A stretch of DNA of 64,000 nt, taken from the NCBI RefSeq assembly GCF_010093535.1, contig NW_022985167.1, positions 1,802,174 through 1,866,173 on the forward strand, in the 5' to 3' direction. This document shows, piece by piece, positions 30,902 through 42,288 of this stretch. The translations under genes were made by a program, and so were the position numbers. A model generated the notes under the pieces. That model ran no database searches, had not been told where the DNA came from, and worked only from the letters and a program-made list of their open reading frames with translations. The stretch comes from Lindgomyces ingoldianus (lineage: Eukaryota; Ascomycota; Dothideomycetes; Pleosporales; Lindgomycetaceae). How positions within the stretch are numbered: position 1 is the stretch's first letter; every line of letters begins with the position of its first letter.

Positions 30902-31542
30902 CTACATATCCCAACACTGATAGCTACTAATTTGATCATTAGATGCTCCATTTCCAAGCCTGGAGAGATCCGGAACCCCCGGAAAGACGGTATCGAAGTG
31001 GCGCGATCCACTATTGTCCACACAACCGCGATCACTGAAAGAAAGTTAGCAGCCCATACAAAACATCAATGAATTTCTAGAAAGAACTAACAAGAAGAAG
31101 CGGCAGTATGCTCCCTGATCTGGACCCACGGAAGAGACTTTATCCTCCAAGTCGAGGCCGAGTGGAACTACAGAGAAAATGCCGTGTCAGTGGCACTCCA
31201 TTGCTACACCAGCGCTGTGAACATACCGCAGACTCCCGCTGGTGCCACAATATGCACACAAAGGCTGCCGTCCTGGGGGAAGTTTGCATTCACGCCTGTA
31301 TAGCAAATATCGCATTAGCGTGTTGTGCATCAGTGGTCTGGTTTGGGATAACACTGACAGAGATAGACGCCGTGGTTAGCTCGCTTTTCGAGACCATCTC
31401 TTTTCTCGACGGTGCGAGGATAATCGAACTTAGTAACCTTGGTGGCAGTAATTCCAGCCGGGTACTCCGACTCAGGCAGCGCAACCGAAGAGACAAGGGG
31501 AGCGAGAACGCTCAGGGTGAATGCGATGATTGAGGCCTTCAT
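30902..31542 (-). CDS. Small secreted six-cysteine protein, crystallin-like pattern
   Basis: Four exons on the minus strand (31542-31359, 31295-31227, 31167-31092, 31034-30902) give 153 residues; introns are GT-AG with plausible branch points (GCTAAT, CTGAC, GCTAAC). The N-terminus is a signal peptide (MKASIIAFTLSVLAPLVSSV) followed by a propeptide with two Kex2-type sites (VEKR, LEKR at about residues 47 and 54). The mature part starts ANHGVYLC and holds six cysteines. GVYLCVNANF, APAGVCVPLG, SSVGPDQGAYC and the final ISSYQC fit a beta/gamma-crystallin-like small secreted family of fungi (from memory of the family). Six cysteines would allow three disulphides. The gene is intact although surrounded by RIP-damaged repeats, a setting typical of fungal effectors or antimicrobial secreted proteins (inference). 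Confidence 0.82.
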
Positions 31543-33614
31543 GTTGCTTTCGAGGGGATGATTGACTAATAGGAGGGTTTGATTGAATATCAGACTGTGT
31601 TGCTATGCTTCGAGGATATCGATTCGTGAAGTAGGCATGGTCCCTCTTTATACCATCGAGCTCGACCTCCATGATCCCATTACACCCGATGTTGGGACTT
31701 TGCAGAACTCCTTTTTCGCCAACATTCAACGCCTCTAGCCGTGAGATCACGCAACATGAACAATGGACCTGCCTAATTGAACCCCCTGTCTCCCATTTGG
31801 ATATAACAGACTTCCTAGCGATTCCACGGACGAACTGTTCAGAAACCATGGATCAGTGCTCGAGTCTATTGAACGAGTTATCAAGCTCCACTTGGGGGAA
31901 ATGTGCATGAACAAGAAGTTTCCCTACGATTAGTAAACGGCCAGAAGAGGTAATTTTAACCAGGTCCCAATACATCTTTAAGCTCAATTCTCGCCATGAT
32001 GATGGTCAAATTTGCTGGGCCCATCAGCAAAATCACGATTTTCCGCCAAATTCGGTTGCACAGAGAAGTTCTCTGCTGGATTTTGAGTAACGATGGACTG
32101 GTTCGTCTCAACTCGCATATGGGTCGGGCAGATGCTACTCAGTTCTCTGTACGTAGAATTAACACAGAGAAGAAATTTTGGTGCAATCTTTCATGGGCCC
32201 TCCCGTTATTGGTAGCGACCTGCTCTTCATTAAAAAACCAGCCGCATACGAGATCAGGTGAATCAGAACTCGGCATACTAAAGAGGATGACCATTCCGAT
32301 CGCATCCGACCGATAATCGCCCCTGTTCAACGTCTTTGACTGAAGTGACCTGAGCATTAAATGGCCTTACTAGTTGCATGGTCTTATTTGATTATTAGGT
32401 GACAGCTGATTAACTCGTACGAAAGTTAGACAAGAACGGCCTAGTATGACCGTATGGCTTATACGAGCGGTTGTGTAACAAAGAAAGAGTGCGCCAAGCT
32501 TCTGTCAGCAAAATATTACTGCTAAATCTGGGGCGTGATAATTGACTGTACGAATATGAAGAGTGTTTGGGTAGTGGGGATGGTATTACTTTAAAGTATT
32601 GCATAATTAGAACCATTAAAGTTGGTCTGAATGGATGTAGAGAGAGTCACTCTAGTATGTAGAATATACTATTCCTATTTTGTCGCATCAGTGACCCATG
32701 CTTCAAGAGGAAACCTGATAAATAATTGCCTCTGTGAGGCTGATTAATCAGAGGAAATCTTCTTCCGACACAGACCCTCTATTCTGGCAGAAATAAAGTG
32801 TCGGGTTGGACACCGCCTACAAGTTATGCCAGTCAGAATGGCTGGAATGCACTTCAGAATTTAAGGCTCTCATTTAAACAAGGATATTGCGGTATAACTC
32901 TCTGAGCGTCGGCAACGCCGAAGCCGATATATTGACTTAGGACCACGCCTAGGATTCAGATTTATGGCAGCGCGGATTCATATCATGCAAGGAGACTAGT
33001 ATCCAAACAAGCTTATGCCATGCAGAAAGCTCGCTCTAGTACTTCTCTCCTCGCTGATTTAGAACGCAGTAATGCGACACCGCCACTATAAAAAGGATCA
33101 TGTAGACTCACGCATCACACAATCCGATGCACGGTAAAGCTACAGGAGGGGACATGGACATCTCAGGGGGAAGAAGGGGATGGGCGTCATATGAGGGGGG
33201 AAAGGACATCAAAGCCAGTTCATAGGTGAAACCTATGCAAGGGTTAGAGATTCCAGAAATACTGTTCAGCTATGGGAAAGGCGGGAAGTAGAGGAAAACC
33301 TACATAGGAACGGAGATGCTCACTCAATATCGAAGAGAGGCACAGACTAGATAAGCTAGACCGCCAACGGACAGCAAAGTCCTATTTTCCGCACAAAACA
33401 GCTAGAAAATTAGAGGGAGCTAGGCAGTGAAGCAGTTGCTGAATAGCAAGGAGAGGGGAAATGTTGCACAGATGCAGTTGAGAGTCTAATAGGAAAAAAG
33501 AGCTGTGATCTATAGAAAGAGAAGATACAGAAGTGAGAGTAAACTAGTAGGGGAAGCATAATTTTAATTAATAAGGTTAGAGCACAAGATAGATACTATG
33601 TTTTTCTATAAGTG
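31543..33614. other. 2-kb gene-free stretch upstream of the secreted-protein gene
   Basis: Includes the promoter of the secreted protein (31543-31700) and a long region with only short open frames. Composition drifts toward AT after 33500. No repeat family seen elsewhere in the window was recognised. Confidence 0.35.
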
Positions 33615-34717
33615 TATAACGTACACAGGCGAGTTGCTTACACACCTAAGTTACTTACTTTTACTAAGACTCTACTAAACTACTCTTTTTACACTAATGC
33701 ATTTCTAATAACACTACTTAGATATGCTAAAAGAACATTAGATATAGCTTACACTTTAGGCATTTAAATAAAACATAACACTTTTAAAAGAATATACTAT
33801 AGCTATATATAAAGTTTCTTAAAAATAATAAATAACTAATATACTAAATAACTTTTATAAACTATTTTTATAGCTAACTTGTAAAAGCTAAGTAATAATA
33901 AAAAGTAAGTAATTATTAAGCATATACTTAAGCTATATAGGTAAGAATTTTTTTTTAGCTAGTAGTTATAGCTAATATAGCTAATTCTTTACATGCTAAG
34001 TATAATCTAGGCTATATTAGCATAAACTAGCTAATTATGTTTATAAAGTGTTATCTAAAGCTTAAAGTAAAGTTTTAAGTATAAGTATAGTTAGTAACTA
34101 TCTAGCTTATTATAAAGCTTATTTTATTAAAGTTATATATATTATTATTTTAGATGCTATACTTAGCTTTAATATTCTTAATAAGGCTAAACTAGCTTTC
34201 AATTACTTTAAAATTTTTATAAAAAGCTTTTATATAGTTATAGTTATACTTAAACTTTACTTTAAGCTTTAAATAACACTTTATAAATATACTAGGCTAG
34301 TTTATGCTAATATAGCCTAAATTATACTTAGTGTATAAAAAATTAGCTATATTAGCTATAAATACTATCTAAGAGGAAAATTCTTATGCATATAGCTTAA
34401 GTATAGTCTTAATAATTACCTACTTCTTGTTATTACTTAGCTTTTATAAGTTAGCTATAGAATTAGCTTATAAAAGTTATCTAGTGCTATAGTTATTTAT
34501 TATTTTTTAAAAAACTTTATATATAGCTATAGCATGTTTCTTTAAAAGTTTTATGTTTTATTTAAAAGCTTAAAGTGTAAGCAATATCTAATGTTCTTTT
34601 AGCACATCTAAGTAGTGTTATTAAGAATACATTAGTATAAGAAAAGTAGTTTAGTAGGGTCTTAGCAAAAGTAAGCAACTTAGGTGTGTAAGTAACTTGC
34701 CTGTAAAGTACGTTATA
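33615..34717. mobile_element. Foldback element with about 0.5-kb inverted arms
   Basis: The left end (TATAACGTACACAGGCGAGTTGC) is mirrored by the right end (AAGTAACTTGCCTGTAAAGT then ACGTTATA at 34717). The two arms stay complementary inward for about 480 bp, leaving a centre near 34100-34225. The arms are AT-rich through RIP-type changes. The termini match those at 54404, 56494 and 57067, and the family is tied to a Fot1/pogo transposase at the right end of the window. No coding capacity remains. Confidence 0.8.
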
Positions 34718-35804
34718 TAGGTTTAGATTAAAATTAAGTAATTTTATAAAAACAAATGTACTAATTAGAGTACTTTAAATTCTAAAAGCTATTGTTGCTG
34801 TCTTAAGTTTAACTAGCAGCATCTATAACAGAGCTATAAATTCTACTAGGACTAGTGAGCTACTATTCTATCTAGGCTTATCTTCTGTAATTAAGACTCT
34901 GAACGTGTTGCTAAACCTCTTAATACTTGTAGAAATTGTCCTAAACAATAACTAAATCACAGAGAATATGTTTTGCCATCTGCTAGATAGTGAACTAGAC
35001 GACGACTGCACAACGCAATGAAGTATTGGAGAACTGATTTCTGTCAGCTTTATCCTAGTTATCACTCCTAAGCTCTCCCTTGGCACTTCTATTGTGACGC
35101 AAAGGACCGGAGGAATGTTCTTCCAACCCTTCAATCCTGCGGCGCTGAGTGAAGTGCTGGTCCGGGCAAAGCCAGGCGCAAAGGAATCTATGGAATGCAC
35201 ATTGTAAAGATGAAGGCACAAATAGCCGAACAGTATTCCAGGACAATGCCTGCGAAGGAACAAAAGAGATAAGGAGAACGAGATCAGGGACAGGGGCTAA
35301 GTTCTATGATCACGTGACGGGTCACATGACAGGTTCTGTAACTCTGTAGCTCTGCCTCATCACAGAGTCACAAACCCACCTTATATAGCAAGCCATAGGC
35401 TCCTAGATAGTCCTCATCATCAATCCACGGTACAGTTCTCCTGCATCTAGTTTCCTCACGGAAGATTACTATTGAGTCTTTGGCAGCACATTCTCACATA
35501 GGCAATCGATTGACGTTCACACCCATGTGACCAGTTACGACACCAAGGCCCTCATCTCTCACTAGAACCCGAACGAGGTCCACCCTGGGACCCCCACTAC
35601 AACGGCGCACTTCCATATTTAATCTACATCAGCTCAGAGGTGACATTTTAGAGGAGGTAGATGAGCTCAATGAGTATGTAGAGATGACAACGAGACTACA
35701 CGGCTCTTGAGGTAATAGTAAATTCATTTCAGACTATGCCCCTTACTAAGCGAAATGCATAGTTACAATCCAAGTGTACGAATTACCAGGCAGCACCTAT
35801 AATT
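34718..35804. other. Gene-free stretch with a possible LTR remnant
   Basis: 34720-34950 is still AT-rich. 35300-35520 looks like a decayed retrotransposon LTR and leader (CACGTGACGGGTCACATGAC, then a TTATATAGCAAG TATA-like box). A related sequence with ACTATATAAACCCG is at 28290-28340 in front of the Copia fragment. Assignment is weak. Confidence 0.3.
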
Positions 35805-37049
35805 TTACCAGCTCCCCGAAGGAGTTGGCTTCTGGGAGCTAGACTTTGAAGCAGATTCAAAGATGGTCAACACCTGATTGTGCAACTTGGCAGCGCGCTC
35901 GGGGATAAGATACGCTGATGCATCGAATATGTTCCGGCTTGAGTTGGTCCTCGAACGGCTGTAGAAATCGCTACTACCCGCTGGGTCTTGGTCGGCCAAG
36001 CCATCTCATCGTGCACACCTCTACTCCATTTTCTGTCCCAAAACGCTCCTTGGCCGACTTGCTTACTTTCCCACTCTCGACGTCCATAGCTAGCAGAACT
36101 TCGATCCAGTCTACCTTGGCTGGATACCATTTGGGTCCAACCAGCCTCGCACCTGGGATGTGCGGTTCCAGCCATTCATCTGTTGTTCTGCTGTTTTCCG
36201 AAAAGCAGCCTCTTTGTCCTTCTCGACTGAGAACTTGATAACATTTGCCTTGTCGTTTGCTCGTTATACGCGGAAGTTCTTGATTATAGCTCTAGTGAGC
36301 CTCTCAGCATTTCGCATGCCTTGCTCGATGATTTGTTTGGCTGCATCCGTCGTGGTCACCTTCTCTGCCGTCTGTTCCTCCACCCGGCTGACATCAATCA
36401 CTAATTGGCGATGTTCCTGGTTCGCATTGCCACCGCTTGTCGTGCGCGAGGAAGTCGTCCTTGGCCCTTCCGCTCCTCCGCTGGACGCAACCGATGCCCA
36501 GGACTGTGTCTGTGGGGGGGCGTGGATGGGGGAGATGCAAAGGACGCCAAGTTACGCCTGGAGAGAGAAAACCACCTCCTGGAGCTCCGCGTACTGATTT
36601 TGAAAGCGCTGTTGTTCCGACTTGATGTCCGCGAGATCATTCCGGACACTCTCAACGATGCTGCTCTGACTGGTGATGATACGGCTCTGCTGTGCTATCG
36701 TCTGGGTGAGACTAGCAATGAGCCGGCCCAATTCGTTAGAACAATCATCTCCTCCTTCGCGTTCAGGAAGACCAGGCCTTGCTGCCGTTGAGGATGGGGA
36801 CAGTTCATGCTGTGGTGCCTGCGGTGCGGCTGGCTGGGTGGTTGGACGGGCGGTTTGCTGAGTAGCTTGCACATCGATGGTGTGCTCTTCGGTCTGCGCT
36901 GATCGTCGTGTGGCGGTTCGTGGCCTTAGCGACTGCCGGGCTTCCAGTACCTTCGCGCTCGGTTTGCTTGTGCGGCCTTTCGATGGTGCTCCTGGTTGGG
37001 CCGTAGAGGTTGGTGTTATGGGCACGCGTCTTGGAGAGGAGGCCGCCAT
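35805..37049 (-). pseudogene. Tad1-like LINE ORF1 (gag-like) relic
   Basis: Minus strand from ATG 37049. The frame starts MAASSPRRVPITP, passes through a heptad-like part (SLTQTIAQQSRIITSQSSIV), then SWASVASSGGA, VIDVSRVEEQTAEKV and AERLTRAIIKNF, and after a one-base shift near 36175 reads GARLVGPKWYPAKVDWIEVL and CTMRWLGRPRPSG. This order is that of ORF1 in fungal Tad-clade non-LTR retrotransposons. Two internal TAA codons stand where Gln is expected (after SLQA and after NFRV). No reverse transcriptase ORF2 follows downstream (toward 35 kb), so the copy is truncated. Confidence 0.75.
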
Positions 37050-37404
37050 CGGAGCCTCACGATTCTCGGGCGGTGCGCCAAACCGCACTACTCACCCTTT
37101 CCTGCACCCCCCTTGTACGCTCGCTTCGCCGCACCGACTTGGGACCCACTCTGTCCCGGCCCTCGCTTGTCTGATCTTATCCCAGGCTAGGGCAAAGTCC
37201 TTGCCTGTAACATTAAGATAAGCTATCTGCGCTAATATTCTTGGCAGCAGAGAGGCAGTATAGGAAGAGCCTTAAACCTGGGTCGGGTGAGCCGCCTGCT
37301 CATTACCCTCCCATGCATCATACTACTACGTTGGGAATAGCCCCTATCTTCGCTTCGAGGCAATTTGGGCCTACGTTGAACCAAGCAGTATTGTAATCTC
37401 CAAA

Positions 37405-38267
37405 ATGCAGCCAATATTGTATCAAACTTTGCTCATCTTCCAAGCCACCATAGTCCTCGCCCATAACGGTAATCAATACACTTGTCTTGCTACACCGCAA
37501 ATATCGACTACTGCAGAAACTGTCACTATTCCACCATTTCCGCATCAATGTGCCTGCCTCACAGAACCGAGAAAATTCAACTGGCAAATACTCGCTAAAA
37601 TGACGGTTTCGGGGATTCTTGCTGCCATGCAAGAGCTACTTGCTTCGTGGATTGCCCATGACAAGGGCAAACACGGTAGCTACTATACCTCACGAGTACC
37701 TAAAACCGCTCTTTATGGACTGTTTATCAGTGCTCCGTTGGTTCAAGTTTTGGGTCCCCTAATTCGAATGAGCTTTCCTACATGCACAGACCTGAGATGC
37801 CACACTGTGACTACCTGGGCGGAAACCATGATTGTGAGTTTGTACCCCACACCCACCTCGTTTTAGTTTCCATCTCTCCGTTTCTAATCGGCATTCAGGT
37901 TCGGTTAGTCCAGGGTGCAACCTACCTAGTTGCAATAGCATTAATTGCCGGTGCTCGGACTTTCCACCAGGTCAGAGCATCAGTAAGGGCTGGCTTCATG
38001 TCCACCGTACGCGTTTATTGGTTTTGCTTGCCGTTCTGCTTGGGATTTGCTCAAGCTTTAATTGATGTAGGCTCCTGGCCGATCTTGTTCGAGTTTTTGG
38101 CATTTTTAATTGGTATATTCATCAATACGTCCGTCAAGAAGAAGAGACTTGCCGCTTTACGGCGGAAGAAGTTTGGGATTTCTGGGGAGAAGAGCGCTAA
38201 TAAGAGGAGGAAGGTGAACAAAAAGGTGAGAGCGAGAGCAAGAACGACACCAAAACGGAGAGGATAG
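37405..38267 (+). CDS. Mpv17/PMP22-family membrane protein, divergent paralogue
   Basis: A small polytopic protein of the Mpv17/PMP22 family, found in peroxisomal or mitochondrial inner membranes. Exons 37405-37833 and 37899-38267 give 265 residues; the intron is GTGAGT...GGCATTCAG. Family marks are SGILAAMQELLASWIAHDKG, SRVPKTALYGLFISAPL, ALIAGARTFHQVRASVRAGF and FINTSVKKKRLAALRRKKFG. The spacing from APL to IAG (49 residues) equals the family's, so the exon is not missing a piece, but the sequence between has lost the usual GH and P-Q-N residues. The first 60 residues do not match the family, and the C-terminus has an extra basic tail. A fast-evolving duplicate is likely; the true start could be another exon replaced by the flanking LINE relic. 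Possibly pseudogenising. Confidence 0.75.
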
Positions 38268-38732
38268 ACCAGATAAAATCTCTTTCTCAGTTTGTATTCC
38301 GTTACGTGTACAAACAGAATGTTTTGTGCACTTTACTAGCTACCTTGTCATTACCATCAAGTGTTAGGTGCTTTTTGGAAGTGGATAAGCTCTGTTATCA
38401 TAATATAAAGTCGCACCTTCTTAGATAGCCTTAGCTGTAGATAGGGTGATGCCTACACAGGCTATGGAATGGCACGATTGAAGTATGTCTGACTCCTTAA
38501 TCTTGGATACTATTTCCTATATAGTCATATTGATATATTGCGATGAATCTCAAGGGTTCGACGTTATTGCAGGAATTAGTCTAATTCCCAAATAGATACC
38601 TTAGGAAGACAATTGTTAATAGTGAAGAGACACGGGTGTATTGCTTAATACGCCAGCCATACATAACGGTGCAAAGTACGGAACACCTAGAGAGAGAAAA
38701 TTCTCGGTTTTAACATTTTCCGCTTTGTAAAT
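38268..38732. other. Intergenic region between convergent genes
   Basis: 3' flanks of the Mpv17-like gene and of the HET-like gene. Slightly AT-rich; no feature was recognised. Confidence 0.4.
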
Positions 38733-41213
38733 TCAAATACCAGTAGGCGAAAGCGTATCTGCTGCCACTGGCATTTCTCTCCTCAATGCTAGCCTAAAAC
38801 TATCAACCCGAAACATTCTTTCAAGAATGATTGTTTTCATTCGTAATACCGTCTCTCGACAGAACGTCCTCGTCTTCCATTCATATGAGCAGAGAATCAC
38901 GCGTTGCATGCCGCCTTCTTGTCCGCAGACAATTGCTACAGTGGGCGGGTGATACGCATAGAACTTAGTTGCCGTCATTGTGTACGTGTCAATGAGAGTG
39001 AATAACCTTTGTTGTGGGCCAGGTCGTTGAGAATTGCTGTTGAGACTTTCCGTCTTCCCATTTTCCTGGTGTCTGTTGTTGATAGCTCGAATATTGCTTT
39101 CCAAAGGAGGCTTGCCTTCGCATTCGCCTTTGCTATTTGGGTAATGTTGAGAAAGTAAGCTTCCATTCGGGCTCCACTTGAGGCGGCCTTCGCTAAATCC
39201 GAAAAGAGCCTTCTCAATTGCTTTCAGGTCAGAAACAGAGCCTTCTATGCCGAAAAGACAAGCCTGAGTAGACCAGAATTTACCTAAAGAAAAGTGTCAG
39301 CTAGGTGCCACAATAGAGTTGATGCGTCCACCAACCTCGATAGAAAACCCGCAGCAAGTAAGGCAATCCAAGCACAACAGCCAGTGAGCTAGCTAGAATG
39401 AATGTTCCAACAACAAGTAAATGTCTATTGTGTTGCCAACGATACTCCAATGTAGTGGATGTCATGACTAACATCACGCTAAGTGCCAAGTGAAGCGGAG
39501 TCAGACGAACAACATATTTGGCAACTTGTCGCCACAATGTCTTCCTCTTGATGATGGCCACAGCCTCCAGCTGATGCCATTGGATCGACGCCCCAAAAGC
39601 TCCGTCTATAAGCACCGATTTATGGTCTACAATGCCAGCAACCTGGCATGAAGGTTCGACATCCCAAATATTCATCCTCCAGGCATCGTGCATATCATGC
39701 CATTCTGCCCAAGGGTCTGGCGGAAGAAGGCAGATTAAGCGTTCTAGCAGCTTTTCACTGTGGCTAGCTAGTGACCAGCTCGCCAGGGCCTCAAAACCGC
39801 TCTCATTCTCAATATAGCTCGTCTGGCGGCGCATCAAGCCCTTGAATGCGTGTGCGATATCAGCCTGCGTTCTTGCTTTCGTACTCCGGCGCTGCAAGCA
39901 CTCCAACGCTAGAGGAATGAATTCCAATTGAGAGAGTTGGGTGGTAGACTCGTAGTGGTCGATGAGCTGCCTGATATCAAACGCATCCTCGCATGCCCGT
40001 TCAGCCAGGTTGCGCTTGGCGACCAACTCGGCACCGGTGTCAACTGTTTCTGTGAATATCCTGAATCTGTGTTCCGTGGGAGCTAGTAGTAATTCCGGCA
40101 AGATCCATAACCGAGATCCCCATGTGTGTAGCCAACCTGCGCGATCTTTTGCAGTAAATGAACCATTCTTGTTGTGGAATGGAGGGCCAATAACTACAGC
40201 AACAGAATGACAACTGCGAACGATGTCGCAAATGTTGTAAATCTCTAGGTTCACAGGCTTACTTGCTGTATTTCCTGACCTAGTGTGCTCTGTTCCACGG
40301 TCGGAGGAGATTGTGGCCGTCTCAACAGCTTCGTTAGTCGATGTACCAGTATCCCCTTGGTCGAGGCATTCAAAATCGATCCAGAAAGCCTGAACATTGG
40401 CTGCGTGCGCTGCTGCCACACCGAAACTTCCCAGTTTTGCTCGATCTCTCTGACACAGTTCCGTGTAAGGATCGGAACTGACGCAGAATTGCTCTCTGGT
40501 GTAAGAGATGAATACATACTCCACATTCACACCTTCAGTAGAATCAACCTTATATCCATCTCCCCTAGGGTTCACGAAACACAGCTTTCTAGGGCGAAGA
40601 GGTCGCATTGCGATTCCTCTATATCTATCACTAATCGCCCATTCGATGTTTCTTGGCCGGTTTTCTGTCGACGACTTCGTAATGTCATTTTCGAACTCAT
40701 TTAAGATTATTTCGTTGCGCTCTTCGGGGTTGCTATGGCATGGATTCTTGGCTGATTTGCAGTAGCCCCAGTCCCGATATTTTATCGAGTCGTAGTATCC
40801 TCCGTTTCTGATTTCGCTTTCAAAGTTTATTGGAATAACTAGCTTTCTTGGTGTTAGCATTTGAGACATAATCTGGACTGACGGGTAGCCTACCAATATT
40901 AACATAAAAAGGCATGAAACTAGCCATTTCGCAGCCATTTCGAGGACTAGGGTGATGGTGATGTTATTACACTTCATATCGGGCCAACTCCACGTTAGCA
41001 ACCGGCTTAGGGGCCTCGTTCTTACGATCAGTGGAACCTGGATCCATTCTGACTGGTCATTGATGTCTTCTATCGTCTGAACTACGAGTTTCGCTATGCG
41101 ACCGCTGTCAGGCCGCAGGAAATGGTCGAAGTGTTGGTCTTCTTCATTGATCACTTGTACTCTTCCTAATGCATCCCTGTGCCAATTTGGATGTGTTTCC
41201 ACCTTTTCTTGAC
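38733..41213 (-). CDS. Membrane-anchored HET-like protein (5' exon unresolved)
   Basis: Two exons are clear on the minus strand: from the acceptor at 41213 to 39336, and 39283-38733, joined by GTTGGT...TTTCTTTAG. This gives about 808 residues without the start. The first exon is open to a TAG acceptor with no ATG before the domain, so a further 5' exon exists. Hydrophobic segments lie near the N-terminus (KWLVSCLFMLILVGYPSV) and after the domain (LALSVMLVMTSTT and LLVVGTFILASSLAVVLGLP). The centre has the marks of HET-like proteins: VFISYTREQF, VQAFWIDFECL, IYNICDIVRSCHSVAVVIG, and WGSRLWILPELLLAP. The C-terminal exon has the family block GKFWSTQACLFGIEG and GRLKWSPNGSLLSQHYPN. Related fungal proteins are thought to act in incompatibility or stress signalling at membranes (inference). 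It is transcribed away from a CorA-like gene. Confidence 0.8.
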
Positions 41214-42288
41214 CTACAAGTCATTAGCATCTCCACAAACAACCGCCGGGCAACGCGCCATTGGTAATTGAAGCGGGTGTGGTGGTAGCAACCATTGCAC
41301 GAACAGCTCAAGTGCTTCTTTGTTTGCGCAAAGGCCCTAGTGGGAAGGCTGCCTTTGTCTACGGCTAGCAAAGGTTAGGAATGATACTAAGAACGTAGCC
41401 CCGATAAATTTCGCTTCATTTGGGATTTATTTAGCCCGATGAAAACGTGAATATGTAATGAAGGTAGAGGTGCCGAGAATAGCTACCATGGACGTGGGTA
41501 GCAAGTGAGGGGCCAGTGCCACTGAGGGCGGAGCTAGAGACATGTAATTCGGCTCCATAAGATAATAATATTTGATTCCATTGGCGGGGACTTAATCACA
41601 CTGCTTCGCGGGCACTACGCGCGGGGAAGATTTGGAGCTGAAATGCACTGCATCCCAAATCTGGAGCTGGCACAAAAGACTTGCGGGTGTTATTGGACAA
41701 AACTATGGCCTCACGACCACACTTGGCATTTTTATTACCTGGCACCAATTGCCATCCTTGTACAGGAACCGACATATTTTCAATATTGGCCGAACCTTGC
41801 CCATGCTTACCATGCATGTCATCATGTCCCCTCTTCCAGGAATGATTAGCTTCTAGCTTTGGCCTGCATTCAGCTGCATTTCCTCGATCAGATCATTTAC
41901 GTAATGAGAACTGTTCCCAAAAATTGTTTTGGCCGGTGTGTGTTATTCAGCACGTATAAACACCATCTTGGCCAACTTCTGCTGATACGACAGGTTTTTC
42001 CTAAATAGCTACAGAGCTACCATTGGAGTGATTTACAAAGATAGTATTTCGCACCGGCCGCACAAGCTGCATCAATCAATATTCTTGCCAATCACACTTG
42101 TGGGAACATCCGCTTTGGGAGCATTTGAGGCGGTTCCCCACCTGAATCAAATACACTAGCCTCCGCACGCTTGTTGGGCTCAATGTCTTCCTAGAGACAT
42201 CTACTACATCGTTGCAACCAAAGTGCAAATCAGCAGCAATACTTAGTGCAACCCTCGGGAAGAAAGGGGCATTCCCAGAACGGAAAAC
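41214..42288. promoter_or_regulatory. Divergent region between HET-like and CorA-like genes
   Basis: 1.07 kb that must contain the missing 5' exon of the HET-like gene (probably between 41300 and 41400, where a minus-strand open frame reads LAVDKGSLPTRAFAQTKKHL) and the shared promoter. A plus/minus pair of short open frames at 41600-41850 has no recognisable domain. Confidence 0.4.

Noticed and set aside
31310..31345. Unspliced C-terminus of the secreted protein (YLCQCYPKPDH)
   Set aside because: Splicing at GTCAGT gives a product with the family spacing of six cysteines and matching phases in three further exons.
33600..34750. Origin of replication or centromere-like AT-rich segment
   Set aside because: The segment is fully explained as an inverted-repeat element with RIP damage.
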